64,000 nt of DNA from Isoetes taiwanensis (Eukaryota > Streptophyta > Lycopodiopsida > Isoetales > Isoetaceae): NCBI GenBank assembly GCA_021234155.1, contig JAJEKV010000032.1:8032736-8096735 (forward strand), written 5' to 3'. The notes below the pieces were generated by a model. The model had not been told where the DNA came from. It searched no databases and was given only the letters and a program-made list of their open reading frames with translations. Each line of letters opens with the position of its first letter. Positions within the stretch are counted from its first letter, which is position 1. A program made the translations under genes and the position numbers. Positions 10,306 through 21,109 of the stretch are shown one piece after another.

Positions 10306-11218
10306 ATGAACTGATCTAGAAGAAAACTAAATGAGTTATTTGAGCTATAAGTTTCTTGTTATCCTTAATGATCAAAGGTTATGTTTCAACTAGTTCCTGT
10401 CTCTCCAAGCCAAAGTCCTTACCATTAAGGCAACAAACTTCATCGTAAGTGAGCCTTTAGAGTTGAAACTTGCTTGGCACAAGTTTATTACTCCCCTCAA
10501 TGATCGATTCAAATTATGTTTCAACTAGTTCCTCTCAAAAGTCCTTTACCATTTGGAGCAAAAATCTTTGTCAGTGAAGAGTCCTTAAGACATACTTGAA
10601 TGAATTAGTCTCTTATTCAATTCATAGACGAAGAATTAGATTTCAAAATTGGTTCTAGTAATTTCTTAATTCACCTCTAAAATGATTAAATGTTTATCTT
10701 TTGTTTTCAACTAGCATTTTAACTAGGAACATAAAAGTTGCTTTTGCTAGTTTCTTATTCACCTCAATGACTAAAAGTTAGGTCTCAACTAGCTTTCAAA
10801 GTTGGAAGGATTTCAACTTTCTCTTTGTTTCAAAGTTGGAAGGATTTCAACTCTCTTTGTTCTCTTGTCAGTCTAACAATCGCCATACAGTCTCTTCACA
10901 CACATTCCATGCGTGAGAAAGTACGCACCTTATAGTCTCTTACACATTCCATGCATGAGAAAGTACATGAGGGCTGAAACCAACTCTGCCACGCAATGGT
11001 TTCCATAAAGTATGAAAGAGAATAATCATGGTTCACAAGGCATGATATTTTTGCAAATGATATGATATACGATATGATAAAGATGACGCATACGTTAAAA
11101 AGAGATGATGCATATGTTAAAAAAGGATTTCAACTAGTTCCTCCAAGCCATAAGGCAACAAACATCACCATTAATCTGGTGCAAATCAATGTAAAAGGAA
11201 GAGCTCAAAGTCAAGGCA
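10306..11218. repeat. Degenerate repeats, no gene
   Basis: Short imperfect repeats such as TTCAACTAGTTCCTCTC, AAAGTTGGAAGGATTTCAACT and ACATTCCATGCATGAGAAAGTA recur at irregular spacing. No coding signal is visible. Confidence 0.6.
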
Positions 11219-11402
11219 ACAATATCTAGTGTAATTCAAGAAAATGTGCCATTTATTACTGATACAAATAGAACAAAACCAGCATAAGGAGCTCACATTA
11301 TGAGGTTCATTATCGAGGAAACAATATCTAGTATAATTCAAGAAAATGTGCCCTTTATTACTGATACAAGTAGAACAAAACCAGCATAAGGAGCTCACAT
11401 TC
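11219..11402. repeat. 102-bp tandem duplication
   Basis: AATATCTAGT occurs at 11221 and 11323. The copies share AATTCAAGAAAATGTGCC and CCAGCATAAGGAGCTCACAT with few substitutions. Confidence 0.85.
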
Positions 11403-11671
11403 TGGGGTGAGCCCCAACAAAACAAAACAACTACATATATACTATTAGAGAGCTCATATTCTTGAGACCCTATTAGAAGAGCGCACAAGCTAAACCCTCT
11501 CTACATCACATCACACTGTTGGTGTTCCCGATATGCAGCAGGGAATATCACAACCTCATCCTCCTCTCGGTGGCTTAGCAATTTCTCAATGCTGTTCTTG
11601 CTTAAGCCTAATGCACTAGACACTATGGCCCTCGGTAGGTGGTTTAATAGCAACTAAGGACCACTGGATTG

Positions 11672-12222
11672 CAGGTAAGCATATTCCAAAATATCTAAAA
11701 GGCACTAAGAGACATGGAATACCTTCTGATTCAAATAACCTAGAGTTATATGCATATAGTGATGCAAGGGAGGGAATTTGTCTTACAGAAAATCCACATC
11801 AGGCTATGCCATATTTTTAGGTGGAGGAACAATCACTTGGAGAAGTAAAAAACAAAGTGCCATTGCAATGTCCTCAGCTAAAGCAGAGTATGCAACATCT
11901 TCTATAGTAGCTAAGGAGATAACATGGTTAAGAAGATTACTGGAAGAATTAGAATGTACGCAAACAGGACCAACTTAGATCTTGGCTGACAGTCAAAGTT
12001 GTATAGCCATTGTGAAAAACCCTGTGCAACATAAAAGGACCAAATATCTTGCGCTCAATATTCACTTCATCAAGGATTTGGCCGGCAAAAATTATGTTTA
12101 GTGGTATATGTTAACACAGACAAGCAAGTAGCAGATATTCTCACAAAAGCTTTAACAGAAAGTAAGTTCAAACAGTTTTAAGTCTGACCTGGAAGTTGTA
12201 GAATTATGTGCTGAAGGAGGAA
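11672..12222 (+). mobile_element. Ty1/copia RNase H and 3' end, copy 1
   Basis: Frames read LELYAYSDA, YRKSTSGYAIFLGGGTITW, SKKQSAIAMSSAKAEY, EITWLRRLLEEL, then VQHKRTKYL, NIHFIKDLA and KQVADILTKAL. These are the RNase H domain and C-terminus of a copia polyprotein. A stop follows TQTGPT and further frame changes occur. The frame is followed by an AAGGAGGAA polypurine tract immediately before the LTR at 12223. Confidence 0.88.
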
Positions 12223-12852
12223 TGTTGGAATTCTAGAATATAGTCATCACATAATTCTTATCCCAGGTGTGCATAATACATCTACATAGAATATTGGATC
12301 CTAAGATGTATATAAAGGGTTGAATGGTTATTTACGAAAAGATTCAATGGTTATATTTGAGCCCTATATGATTCTTATAGGTTGAGCTAGCACAAAAGTT
12401 AGGAGATAAACTCCATTCAAATCGGACCTCGGCAAGTCGAACAATCTGGCGCCATAACTGTCAAAGCTGATACTATAAATATCTCAGAGGGCCGATTGTA
12501 TGATCAGTTGGCCAGAGTTGATAGTTAAGGAGGAATTTGTGCACAGATTTGAAGTTTAGGATTGAATCTCAGTTGGTTAAACGGTATTCGGGCCGATACC
12601 CGAGCTACAATGCAATTTCGCTACAGTAAACTCAATGGTCTACTAGATTATTAATATCTGTAAGTTGAATAATTGCTTTATAATAAATTGTGTCTTGTTA
12701 TATTGAATGTGCTTTAAGTCTAGATTAAATTCATGCATTGATCTAGCAATTGAAGAGATAGAATTTAATACTCTATACTAACATCTGATTTACAAGTAAT
12801 TATATTTGTATTACTCCTTAGTTCAGAGAATTTTTCCATTGAGAATAAAATA
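12223..12852 (+). mobile_element. copia LTR, copy 1
   Basis: It begins TGTTGGAATTC, the usual plant copia LTR start, directly after the purine-rich AAGGAGGAA. The related copy at 24908-25578 keeps the same order of blocks (TATAAAGGGTT, GTATGATCAGTTGGCCAGA, GTGTCTTGTTATATTGAATG). The right end is inferred from the primer-binding-like site that follows. No clean CA end is visible. Confidence 0.7.
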
Positions 12853-12864
12853 AGGCATCAGTAG
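12853..12864 (+). promoter_or_regulatory. Putative primer-binding site (initiator tRNA-Met type)
   Basis: AAGGCATCAGTAGC resembles the plant consensus TGGTATCAGAGC with one substitution and one inserted T in the core. The second copy has the same sequence at about 25568-25581. The match is imperfect, so this is tentative. Confidence 0.4.
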
Positions 12865-13263
12865 CATCTCATCAAGTTGTAAGCACTAAAAAAATTATGA
12901 GAATAGATGTGTCATGCAAAGGTGCCAAGATTTTTGTTGACTTCCAATGCCAAGATTGTTGTTCGTTTTTTGAGTATTCTATCGAAGACCATTTAAGCAT
13001 ACATATTGTAATTGTTCCATGCAACTAGAACGTTCTACCATCATCAAGTTAGGGTGCCTCAACTATAACTTTCTACTATCAAGTTGGGATGCCTCATTGG
13101 GATTATGGATGCAAGGGATATAGACAGAGAAACTCTTTTGACATTCTAAGTTTGACCATACTTGGAATCCAATACATGGAGTGCATACTTTTTATAGATT
13201 TCGCACTAATTTCATTAGGATATATAGCAGAAAGGCATTTATTGAACCCCTATTAAGAGCATA
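12865..13263 (+). repeat. Dispersed copia-associated repeat, copy 2, with internal deletions
   Basis: Relative to copies 1 and 3 it lacks the first 30 bp or so of the block (it starts GATGTGTCATGCAAAG) and a segment near 13215. It ends ATTAAGAGCATAG at 13263, exactly where the tyrosine-recombinase element begins. Confidence 0.75.
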
Positions 13264-14790
13264 GTTCGTCATAGTATTGTCCTCAAACCTGCATGGATTC
13301 CTCGTAGTCTCAATCAGTGGCTGATTACCTATCTAAGCTTAAGGATTTTGATGATTATGGTTTGACACCTGAAGCTTTTTGCATCATTGACCTAGCTTGG
13401 GGCCCTTATGACGAGGACCGCTTTGCTAATTTGAATAACCATTTGCTTCCTAAATTTAATTGTTGGCATCCTATTCCAGGAGACCCTTGTCCACTTGATG
13501 CTTTTGCCCAGTCTTGGCATGGTACTAATAGCTATTGTTTTCCCCCTCCTGCCTTGGTTTTCAAAGCCTTCTCTTTTGCTAAGGCCTGCTGAGCCAATTG
13601 TACCTTGGTCTGGGAGTCAGCCCCGTGGTGGCCTTCGCTACACAATGATGCCAGAGAGTGGGATGCAATTATTGTGGACCACTTGTACTTCCCTGCAGGC
13701 AGACAAGGCCTTACGATGAGTCTATCTTCGAAGCTACCATGCCACGAACCAACTAGTCCTGTTATTGCTTTGCGGATCGTCAACACTAACTAAGTGACTT
13801 TTATTCATGCAAAGATTTTTTGTTCAAAGTTTTGGAAGGGGTGATGTTGATGTACTTGCGTTGAAGGTTGCTTTCTAGAAGTTCTTGATGTGTTCTAGGT
13901 CTGACAGCACTTTAAGAGGCTATCAGCATGCTTGGTCCCTCTTCAAGAACTGGTGTATAGCATAGGGACGTGATTTCCTCCCTACTAGCCCTCCTATGAT
14001 TAGCCTTTTCTTGACTATGCTTTTGATGCCCTTATAAAACTGCCAGCCCATGTCATTACCACCATTGCTTCTATTGCTTTCCATCATATTCTTGCCGGGT
14101 ACTCAAAACCCACTAACCACCCCCTAGTTGGCCTTGCTCGAGATATTGCTCGGAGATTGTCCACCCCGTTGATCCAGAAGAAGCAACCTATTCTACCTCA
14201 CATGGTTCGTAAACTCTTTGACAAATTTCTTTGCATCAACTTCTCTTCTGGATGTTACGAGACACACATCTATTGTTCTCGCCTTTATGGCCTTCCTGTG
14301 TAACAAAGAATTATTGGCCTTGTTTTGAAAAGAGATATTAATTTTGGATACCCATGCAAACCTCTTTATCTGTTCTTCTAAGACTGACTAGATGGGTGTG
14401 GGGGCTTGGGTCACTATTGCCCCCCTTCCTGGTTCTTATTGCCCTATGGCTGTTTTGGAGAGATTGCTTCGATTGGGTGACTTTATTCATGTGGATGGCT
14501 CGGCTTGTGGCCACTTGATTAGAGGCATTCGCATAACACGTCGAGGGTGTTTATCTTACACCACTTTGAGATCTTGGTTTAAGCTTTGCCTTTCTGCCAT
14601 TGGAGAAGATGCCAGAGCCTTTAGTACCCATTCAACAAGAAGAGGTAGTACAATGTCAGCAACGACTTTCGACATTTCACGGGCATTGGCGCTCTGATTC
14701 AGCTAAGGATGGCTATGTTTACCCGCCTCTTCAGCAACAGCTGTTGGTTTCTCGTTCCTTGGATTTGGGTCCTTCTGATCCTAGCGGTGT
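13264..14790 (+). mobile_element. DIRS/Ngaro-like retroelement: RNase H end and tyrosine recombinase, degraded
   Basis: 13270-13592 reads PAWIPRSLNQ, a frame change, then ADYLSKLKDFDDYGL, DLAWGPYDEDRFA and PPPALVFKA. This is the end of the RT-RNase H polyprotein of DIRS-like elements. From 13900 a second protein has STLRGYQHAWSLFKNWC (SAM-like N-domain), SKTD, a stop at 14389-14391 in place of the usual Gln, then GVGAWVTIAPLPGSYCP. THSTRRGSTMSA carries the H-x-x-R motif. After a shift, HGHWRSDSAKDGYVY supplies the second His/Trp and the tyrosine. The frame breaks show it is inactive. Methyltransferase, gag and the inverted terminal structures are not seen. Confidence 0.8.
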
Positions 14791-14828
14791 CGAGCTTCAT
14801 TTGGCTTCCTCCTCCCACTCCATTGTCT

Positions 14829-15016
14829 CCACTAGATATAAACCAGAATACAATGCTGAAAGAAAAGCCACATCTGAGCATCTCCACTAGATATAAACCA
14901 GAATACAATGCTAAGCCACATCTAGGCATCTCCACTAGATATAAACCAGAATAGCTAAGCCACATCTGGGCATCTGCTCTAGATGTAAACCAGAATACAA
15001 TGCTAGAATACAATGC
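14829..15016. repeat. Short tandem repeat, about four units of 45-60 bp
   Basis: Each unit contains CCACTAGATATAAACCAGAATA followed by variable CAATGCTAAGCCACATCTG. The units differ by small deletions. The repeat sits just after the recombinase and could belong to the 3' region of that element. Confidence 0.8.
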
Positions 15017-15157
15017 TGATGAATTAGTGAAACCATTATGGCCGGGATTGAGAAACCTCGCCTTTTTGGGTTTTCGAGGAAAAACTCTGGCCACAATAGC
15101 GACACTAACCCATAGGGATCTAAACTGAATAGGTACAACAATGGCTAACCAACTCTG

Positions 15158-15171
15158 TTCGAGTGAAACTT
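15158..15171. repeat. Left target-site duplication of the LINE
   Basis: TTCGAGTGAAACTT here equals 23827-23840. It abuts a T run (poly-A of the minus-strand LINE). Confidence 0.88.
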
Positions 15172-15212
15172 TTTTTTTTTTGAAGGTAAGAGATGTTTTT
15201 TCCATTAATTAA

Positions 15213-15603
15213 TTAAAGCCATACAATAGTCTTACTAATGGGAGTAAAAACTGCCACATTAGCAACAGATATGATATAGTGATCCTTTAGCAAAAAGAAA
15301 TTCAAAGTTGCAATGAATTTAGCAACCACTTCAAAATAGAGTAGCAGACCAATAAACCAGTCAAATTGTATACAAAATTCTGCTTTGCCCCCTATGTGAG
15401 AGCTCCAATATAAGCTGCCTGTGATGCCCAGCAATGAAGTCCAACCTGCATGAACATTATATCTATCCAAGTACCAGAGCATAAAGTTAAGCAAGAATAA
15501 GACAAGTTATTGAGCATTAGCAAATTGAAAAGGTTCATGATGAGAAGGCTAATGTGAGGAAGATGGGATGAAGTATGGAAGGGGTCAGTAGGAAATAGAA
15601 GGC
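15213..15603 (-). other. LINE 3' untranslated region
   Basis: Between the last LINE-associated frame and the poly-A there is no recognisable protein. The last bases before the A run on the minus strand read CATCTCTTACCTTC. Confidence 0.6.
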
Positions 15604-16030
15604 TCATTGTTGCATAGTTTGATCAAAGATTGAGTTGTACACCCAATAGAAGCCTTTGTCTGTTCCAAACTTGTAACTGTTGTGTTCAGAGCCATTCTCC
15701 ATAAACAAGTGGTGGATGTCCTCCTTTGCCATCAAGATCAGCAGGGTGCCATAAAGATCAGCTAACATCTTATGTGAATAGTACAATTCTCTGGACCTGC
15801 TCAACTGCCTGTCTGTCAAGGAATAATGGTACATCTGCACGACCTCCCTGCAATAAATCCTGGCCCATGAGTTTTCATTACTATTTCTCCTGACCTCATA
15901 TAACTTGATCTCGTCATCTGATGCACCTGGCCATGGTGGCTGCAAATCTGTAACCCCTGTGTTGTTGTAATACAAAGTGGCTTCATGATAGCTCAGCATG
16001 GAGTCAAATTTATTCCTGCCCTCCCCTTTG
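15604..16030 (-). CDS. Extra open frame downstream of LINE ORF2
   Basis: After the RT polypeptide's frame, a different minus-strand frame stays open from about 16030 to 15604 for about 140 codons. It encodes FDSMLSYHEATLYYNNTG, DDEIKLYEVRR and MYHYSLTDRQLSRSRELYY and ends FDQTMQQ. It overlaps the 3' end of the RT frame (which stops at 16010), so it may be the displaced C-terminus of ORF2 after a frameshift, or a separate small protein of this LINE family. I do not recognise it. An RNase H domain, found at this place in some plant L1 elements, is not seen. Confidence 0.4.
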
Positions 16031-18785
16031 AGAAATTCCAAGTATTCTATCAAGAAGATCAGAGAAAGGGGCATTAGAATTGACAACATGAAGATTTGAA
16101 ACAAAGATATTGAAACCACTAAAGAATTTACCAATTTGATCCCAATTTCTGTCATAAGAATCTGCAAGTTTACTTTTATGAGCAGTTCCATAAGCTTCTA
16201 AATCTAACTGAAAACTCATCTTGATCCAGAAAATGGAGAATTTTTTATGGCCATGTACAATCCTATTTCTTGATTTCCAAATATTCCAAAGAGCAGTGAA
16301 CATGACTGTATTTTTGAAAGCATCATTATTTTGAATGCACTTGAGCAAATTACCCCTATTATTGACACTGAAATGTTGACCAAATTTTCTATAAAACCAA
16401 TTCCAGAAAGTCACCAATTTTGGACAATGAAAAATATGCTGCATGGTTTCATCTTCCGAGCAATTAGATTGACATGCTGGCACAATAGACGAGTTTCTCT
16501 TGGATAAGGAAGCAAGATTTGAAAGGCTCTTTTGAGCAATCAACCAGATAAAGTAATTAACCTTTGGGGGGCAGTAAGAATTCCAAATATTCTTGAACAA
16601 GGTTTTACATTCATCAGCAGTAATGGACCATTTAATGCTTGCCTTGACAGGGGTGGCCTTATGATTAAGTTTGGCATAAACCTTACTGACCTTGTATCTG
16701 CTAATTCCATTGATTTTTCAAAGAAGACTATTATCACAGTTATTCAGATTTGTACATTGAGCAAGAATATTTTTGAAATGAAGGAAAGTAACTTTATCAG
16801 TCGAGGTGCCATGAATTTGTCTCCTGAGATTTGTCCAGGTAACTAATTGTCCATTATTGTATAGGTTCCTGACAGTAGTGATTCCATAAGAGCTCCACTT
16901 CCTATCGGTTTTAGGGTGCTTTAAAGCCAATATATTACCATGACAGTCCTTAAATCCAGTAGACCAGAATAGTGAGGATTGCATATGATGATCTTGTAAT
17001 TCAGGGTCCTCAAAACAGTTCAGAACAACATTACAAGCTTTGATCATATTGTGCATAAGGGAAGTTGTATTTTTACCTGGATGAATATTGCAAAAAGCTG
17101 ACTCAGGGAGAGAGTGTTTAATGGAAGGATGCCCTTGAGGGTGTGAGCATGAGATCCAGTATCTGATAAAAATGGAGGCCATTGAATTATTGCCAGCTAA
17201 AGTTCTCCAAATGAACTTACCAGCTAAAGCACAAGCTTGAAGATAACAAGTTTTTACAACCTAAACCTCCATAACTTTTAGATCGAGTAAGAGTATCCCA
17301 GTTGATAGAGTGATTTCCATTCAAAATGAAGTTTCTAATAGTCTTCTCTAGCTCATTGTAGATAGATTTTGGGGCCACTAGAGCAGAGGAAAAGTAGATA
17401 TGAGATGCTGCCAGAACAGAATTTGAAATTAATGTTCTACCTGTCAGAGAAAGAGTGTTTCTAAAAATGTTCAACTTTTTCCTAATTCTCTGCAGAATAG
17501 GATCCCATAACCCCTTTATGTTGGAATTCAGAGACAAAGGCATGCCAAGGAGTTTTGTAGCCTACATCTCATTCAGAACTTTGATGTCACATAAGGAATC
17601 TTGAGTGTAGTTCCCAATGATAATGCTCTTGTTAATGTTCAAGTAGATACCAGAGGCAGCTGAGAATAAGTCAATGATGCTCAAAAATTAGCAATATTGT
17701 CAGAGATTGAGTCAAGGAAAGAAAACGTGTCATCTGCATATTGTGAAATAATTAAGCTGCTCTTATTGTCTGGAAGATCAAGACCTTTGATTTTGCCACT
17801 ATCTTGATGAAAGTCAATTGCCCTAGTAAGCATTTCAGCAACCACTAAAAATAAGTAGGGAGCTAAGGGGCAACCCTGTCTGACACCTCTAGCAAGCTTA
17901 AAAAAATTGGATGGGGAACCATTAATAAGAACAGAGGAGTTGGCCATTGAATTTAGACCAAAGATAAGGAAAATAATTTTGGAATTAAAGCCAATCTTGG
18001 TCAAGGCAAATTCAAGAAAATTCCAATTAACAGAATCAAAGGCTCTTTTAAAATCCAGCTTTAGAAGAACACATTTCTGGGAGGAGACTTTGTTCCAATG
18101 CAATCCCTCCATAGCTACAATGTATTTGTCAAGAATGAATCTGTTAGGCAAAAAAGCAGATTGTTTAATGTCAATATGCTTCTGGAGGAAAGGCTTAACT
18201 CTGTTGGCAATGATCTTTGACAAAGCTTGTAGGTGGAATTGGTTAGAGAAATAGGTCTCCAATCAGAGAAAGAGACAGGCTTGTCAATTTTGGGAATAAG
18301 GGTGATGAAACCAGCAGAAATAGAGGAGTGTGTGACGATTAACTATCAGGTCTGGAGCGTGTGATTTGGTTTCGTCCAAATCGTGGCCTTTTCGGTTAGG
18401 CTGCACGGCTACCACTCCAGAGGTAGTGGGTTCGAGTCCCGTCTAGACCCTTAAATATGACAGAGTGAAGATGGTCAGCCAACCAAAAATCATGAACAAG
18501 CTTGACAATATCTTCTTTTAACACATCCCAGAAATGCATATAAAATTCGGGTGGAATGCCAACAGGACCTGGAGATTTCCCTTTGCTGAAGCTCATAAGG
18601 ACACTATAGATTTCATGTTCAGAGGGGAGAGCAGCAATTGAGTCATCCATAACGCTTTTATTATTTGGAATAATCTGGTCGATCAAGGAAGTGAACTTAG
18701 CACTCTTTGATGATGTATCAGAGCAATTTGGCTTATCACTGAAAAGTGAAGCATACTGACCATGAAAATATTTTTTAATCTCAGA
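16010..18785 (-). pseudogene. LINE ORF2 reverse transcriptase and C-terminal Cys region, broken
   Basis: The N-terminal RT part (18785-18463) reads EIKKYFHGQYASLF and KGKSPGPVGIPPEFY. After the 132-bp insertion it continues at 18330 with FITLIPKIDKPVSFSDWRPISL. 18262-17681 has AFLPNRFILDKY, LKLDFKRAFDSVNW, ARGVRQGCPLAPYLF and QYADDT, which hold the catalytic aspartates. 17543-17217 has the thumb-like LSLTGRTLISNSV. 16600-16010 has KVNYFIWLIAQKSL, ACQSNCSEDETMQHIFHCP (zf-RVT type Cys/His) and WNIWKSRNRIVHG. At least three frame changes and stops occur, so the protein cannot be made intact. Confidence 0.9.
18331..18462. mobile_element. 132-bp TG..CA insertion with tRNA-like core, in LINE ORF2
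   Basis: It is flanked by GAGTG at 18326-18330 and 18463-18467, begins TGTGACG and ends ATGACA. These are hallmarks of an LTR or solo LTR of a miniature element. Removing it together with one GAGTG restores the LINE reading HLHSSISAGF. Inside, GGTCTGG at 18350 can pair with CTAGACC at 18443-18449 as a 7-bp acceptor-like stem with one G-U pair. CTACC/GGTAG flanks ACTCCAGA like a tRNA-Trp anticodon loop, and GGGTTCGAGTCCC matches a pol III B box. TGGCCTTTTCGGTTAGGC resembles an A box. A SINE is the main alternative. Confidence 0.7.
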
Positions 18786-18786
18786 A

Positions 18787-19412
18787 GGAAGGAAGGAAGG
18801 AAGGAAGGTATTTTTATCGTCCACGGAGACCAATCGGTCTATGGGACCCAATACAAAAGCGCAGCAAGCAGATTACTACCCGGATAAAAAAACCCCCGCC
18901 CCGAAGGGTTTTCGAGGGAAAAACCGCGGCAGCAATCAGCCTGCTGACAAACTGTTCCAATATAGAAGATGCAAAAACACACAAATATATACACTCATGC
19001 ACCGCACCCGTAGTGCCTGATCAGCGAGCAGCCAGGGGGCAAAGGTGAGCTCGCAGATCCAGTACCTCCTGAATATACGACCCCAGAGCACGTACTGACG
19101 GTGTGTTCATCAGCAAATGTAGGGGCAAGTCCGGCCATACTAAGGGAGCGTATCTGGCCTGGATCTGACTGAATGCTGGGCAACTCTGGAAAGTGTGCGA
19201 CTCATCCTCAATGGCACCCATTTGACAGCACTGACAGAGCCTGTCCTGGCGGGGCTCCCCAATCTACCTGCCCGTCTCGATGCGAAGATGGTGGGCACCT
19301 GTGCGAATGGAGGCAATGAGTCTGCACTTTTTCAGGGGCAGCTGGGAACGCAGGTAGAGCTGCGGGCCCCGGGCTAACACGGGGTTGATGTGCTCCTTGT
19401 AATGGGCCGTTT
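18787..19412 (-). mobile_element. Second LINE, 3' end only, nested in the L1-like LINE
   Basis: Minus-strand frames give YKEHINPVLARGPQLYLR, PLKKCRLIASIRTGAHHLR, DRLCQCCQMGAIEDESHTFQSCP and YAPLVWPDLPLHLLMN. This is the C-terminal Cys/His region of a LINE unlike the host element. It is followed by a UTR with GGTTTTTCCCTCGAAAACCC and a (CCTT)n tail at 18786-18806. It is 5' truncated at about 19412. A clean duplication was not found. Confidence 0.75.
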
Positions 19413-20639
19413 TGACCTATCAATAGTAATGCCATTATCAGATTGAACTTGCACAATTGAATTGTTGAGCATTCTATTCCTGGCTGTCCTATAAAAGAAT
19501 TTAGAGCTGCCCATGTCCATTTCCTTATTATATTTGATTTTGCATTTGATAGCATAGCTCTTGGCCTCAGTCTCTTCTATTGATTTAATTTGGTTTTCCA
19601 AGATTTCCTCACCAATTTGAAGGTTGACATTATGAGGATCATTCTGGAGCCGAGTTCTAATGTCCCTCATTTGAGCAAGAAGACTGTCCTTATGTCTAGA
19701 TCTGTCCTTAAGAGTGGACTTTGACCAATTCTTAATCCAGGATTTAATCTGTTTGAGCTTGGAGTAAAAGTTTTTCATTGATTGGAAGCCATTGGGAATG
19801 TTGAACTCATTTTGCCCATTCTGCATATTCAGATAGAAATTCTTAAAGTCCAAACAGAATTGATCATTGAGGAGGAGGGAGCAATTAAATTTGAAGGGAA
19901 TGTTCCCATCTCTAGGCAGATTTAACAAATGATTAGTGTGAAGAAATTGAGGCTGATGGTCAGAAATGGAGATGGCCACATCACTAATCACATAACAGTT
20001 ATCCCAAAAGGAGCCAGATGAGTTTGAAACATAAAATCTGTCTAAGGCACAGTAAACTCTTTTGGAATTTTTTTGCTTATTTGTCCAAGTATAATTTGCA
20101 GTTGATGAAGGAACATGTATGAGGTTGGTATCAGAGATCAAAGAATCCCAATTAGCTCTCTCAGAAGTAGACATATTGATTTTGTTTTCTAACTTCATAT
20201 CCCAGTTTTGGAGTATTATTAAAATCTCCAGAGACAACCCAATTCATGAGGGGCTGAGAAGAAATCCAGGAACTAATTTCAGGCCAAATAGATTCTCTAT
20301 CTTTTGGCAAGTGGGAGCATAAACATTAACAACTCCAAAATTGGAATTATTAATGGTAAAAATTACAGCTTGCCAACATCTACTCGGGCTGTTATAAAAT
20401 GAGACATGAGTCAAAGATTTCCATATGATGACTAATCCCTCACTAGTACCAGTGGCTTCAATCCAAATGGAAGAAGCACCCGGGTATATCCAATCAGAAA
20501 GGTTTGAACTCTCAAATTTTGGCAATTTGGTTTCCTGGAGCAGAATAATGTCAGCCTTATAAATTCTGAGCTGAGAGATAATTCTCCTTCTCTTGATAGG
20601 GCCTTTGATCCCCCTAACACTACATGTAATTATCTTCAT
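19413..20639 (-). pseudogene. LINE ORF2 endonuclease and linker, broken
   Basis: It starts with ATG at 20639 and the L1-type endonuclease opening MKIITCSVRGIKGPIKRRRI, then ADIILLQETKL (the metal-binding Glu), GASSIWIEATGTSEGLVIIW and NFGVVNVYAPT. A one-base change near 20240-20280 shifts the frame. It continues with ANWDSLISDTNLIHVPS, YTWTNKQ, VYCALDRFYV and ISDHQPQFL (the SDH motif). The linker to the RT ends NSIVQVQSDNGITIDR, where the second LINE is inserted. Confidence 0.88.
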
Positions 20640-20672
20640 AGAGATGAAAAAGGATCCAGAAAGTAGAGAAAA

Positions 20673-21026
20673 TTATCTATTTCTCCTATCCTTCTTACTT
20701 CTTGTATTTCCAGCAGGGGTTTTGTCAAGACAAGGTTGGTTATCTGGCTTGGAGGAGGCCTTCTTTTTCCCTTTAGATTTGGATCCAGAGTTTGGCTTTT
20801 TAGTGCCATGGGAAATAGTTAGGTAATTTTCCTTTCCCCAATTTTCCTTGTCACTCTCAAATTCATTGTCAGAGCATCCACCGGGGATAAATTCAAACAT
20901 GTTCAAAGAATCCTCTATGTTATCTATTTCACTTGAATTATAATAGAGAGGTACTTGCCTTTTTGAAGCATCTTCATTGTTCCCTGCAATTGAGTTGTCC
21001 AAATTTGTTGTTCCAAGCAGTGCCAA
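20673..21026 (-). pseudogene. LINE linker between ORF1 and ORF2
   Basis: The frame opens at 21026 with no ATG. It encodes an acidic section (DNIEDSLNMFEFIPGG, DNEFESDKENWGKE) then a Lys/Ser-rich tail (SGSKSKGKKKASSKP). Its stop lies 33 bp before the ORF2 start. It is probably the C-terminus of ORF1. Confidence 0.55.
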
Positions 21027-21109
21027 GTGCCATCAGAGTCTTCTTCTGAAACTGTATCTTTGACCTGGTCTGGTGTCTCTTGTACCATATCTACTTCAGC
21101 AGTGAGTGC

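Noticed and set aside
18350-18449. Functional tRNA-Trp gene
   Set aside because: The variable loop is absent, extra bases sit before the D arm, and it lies inside a TG..CA insertion.
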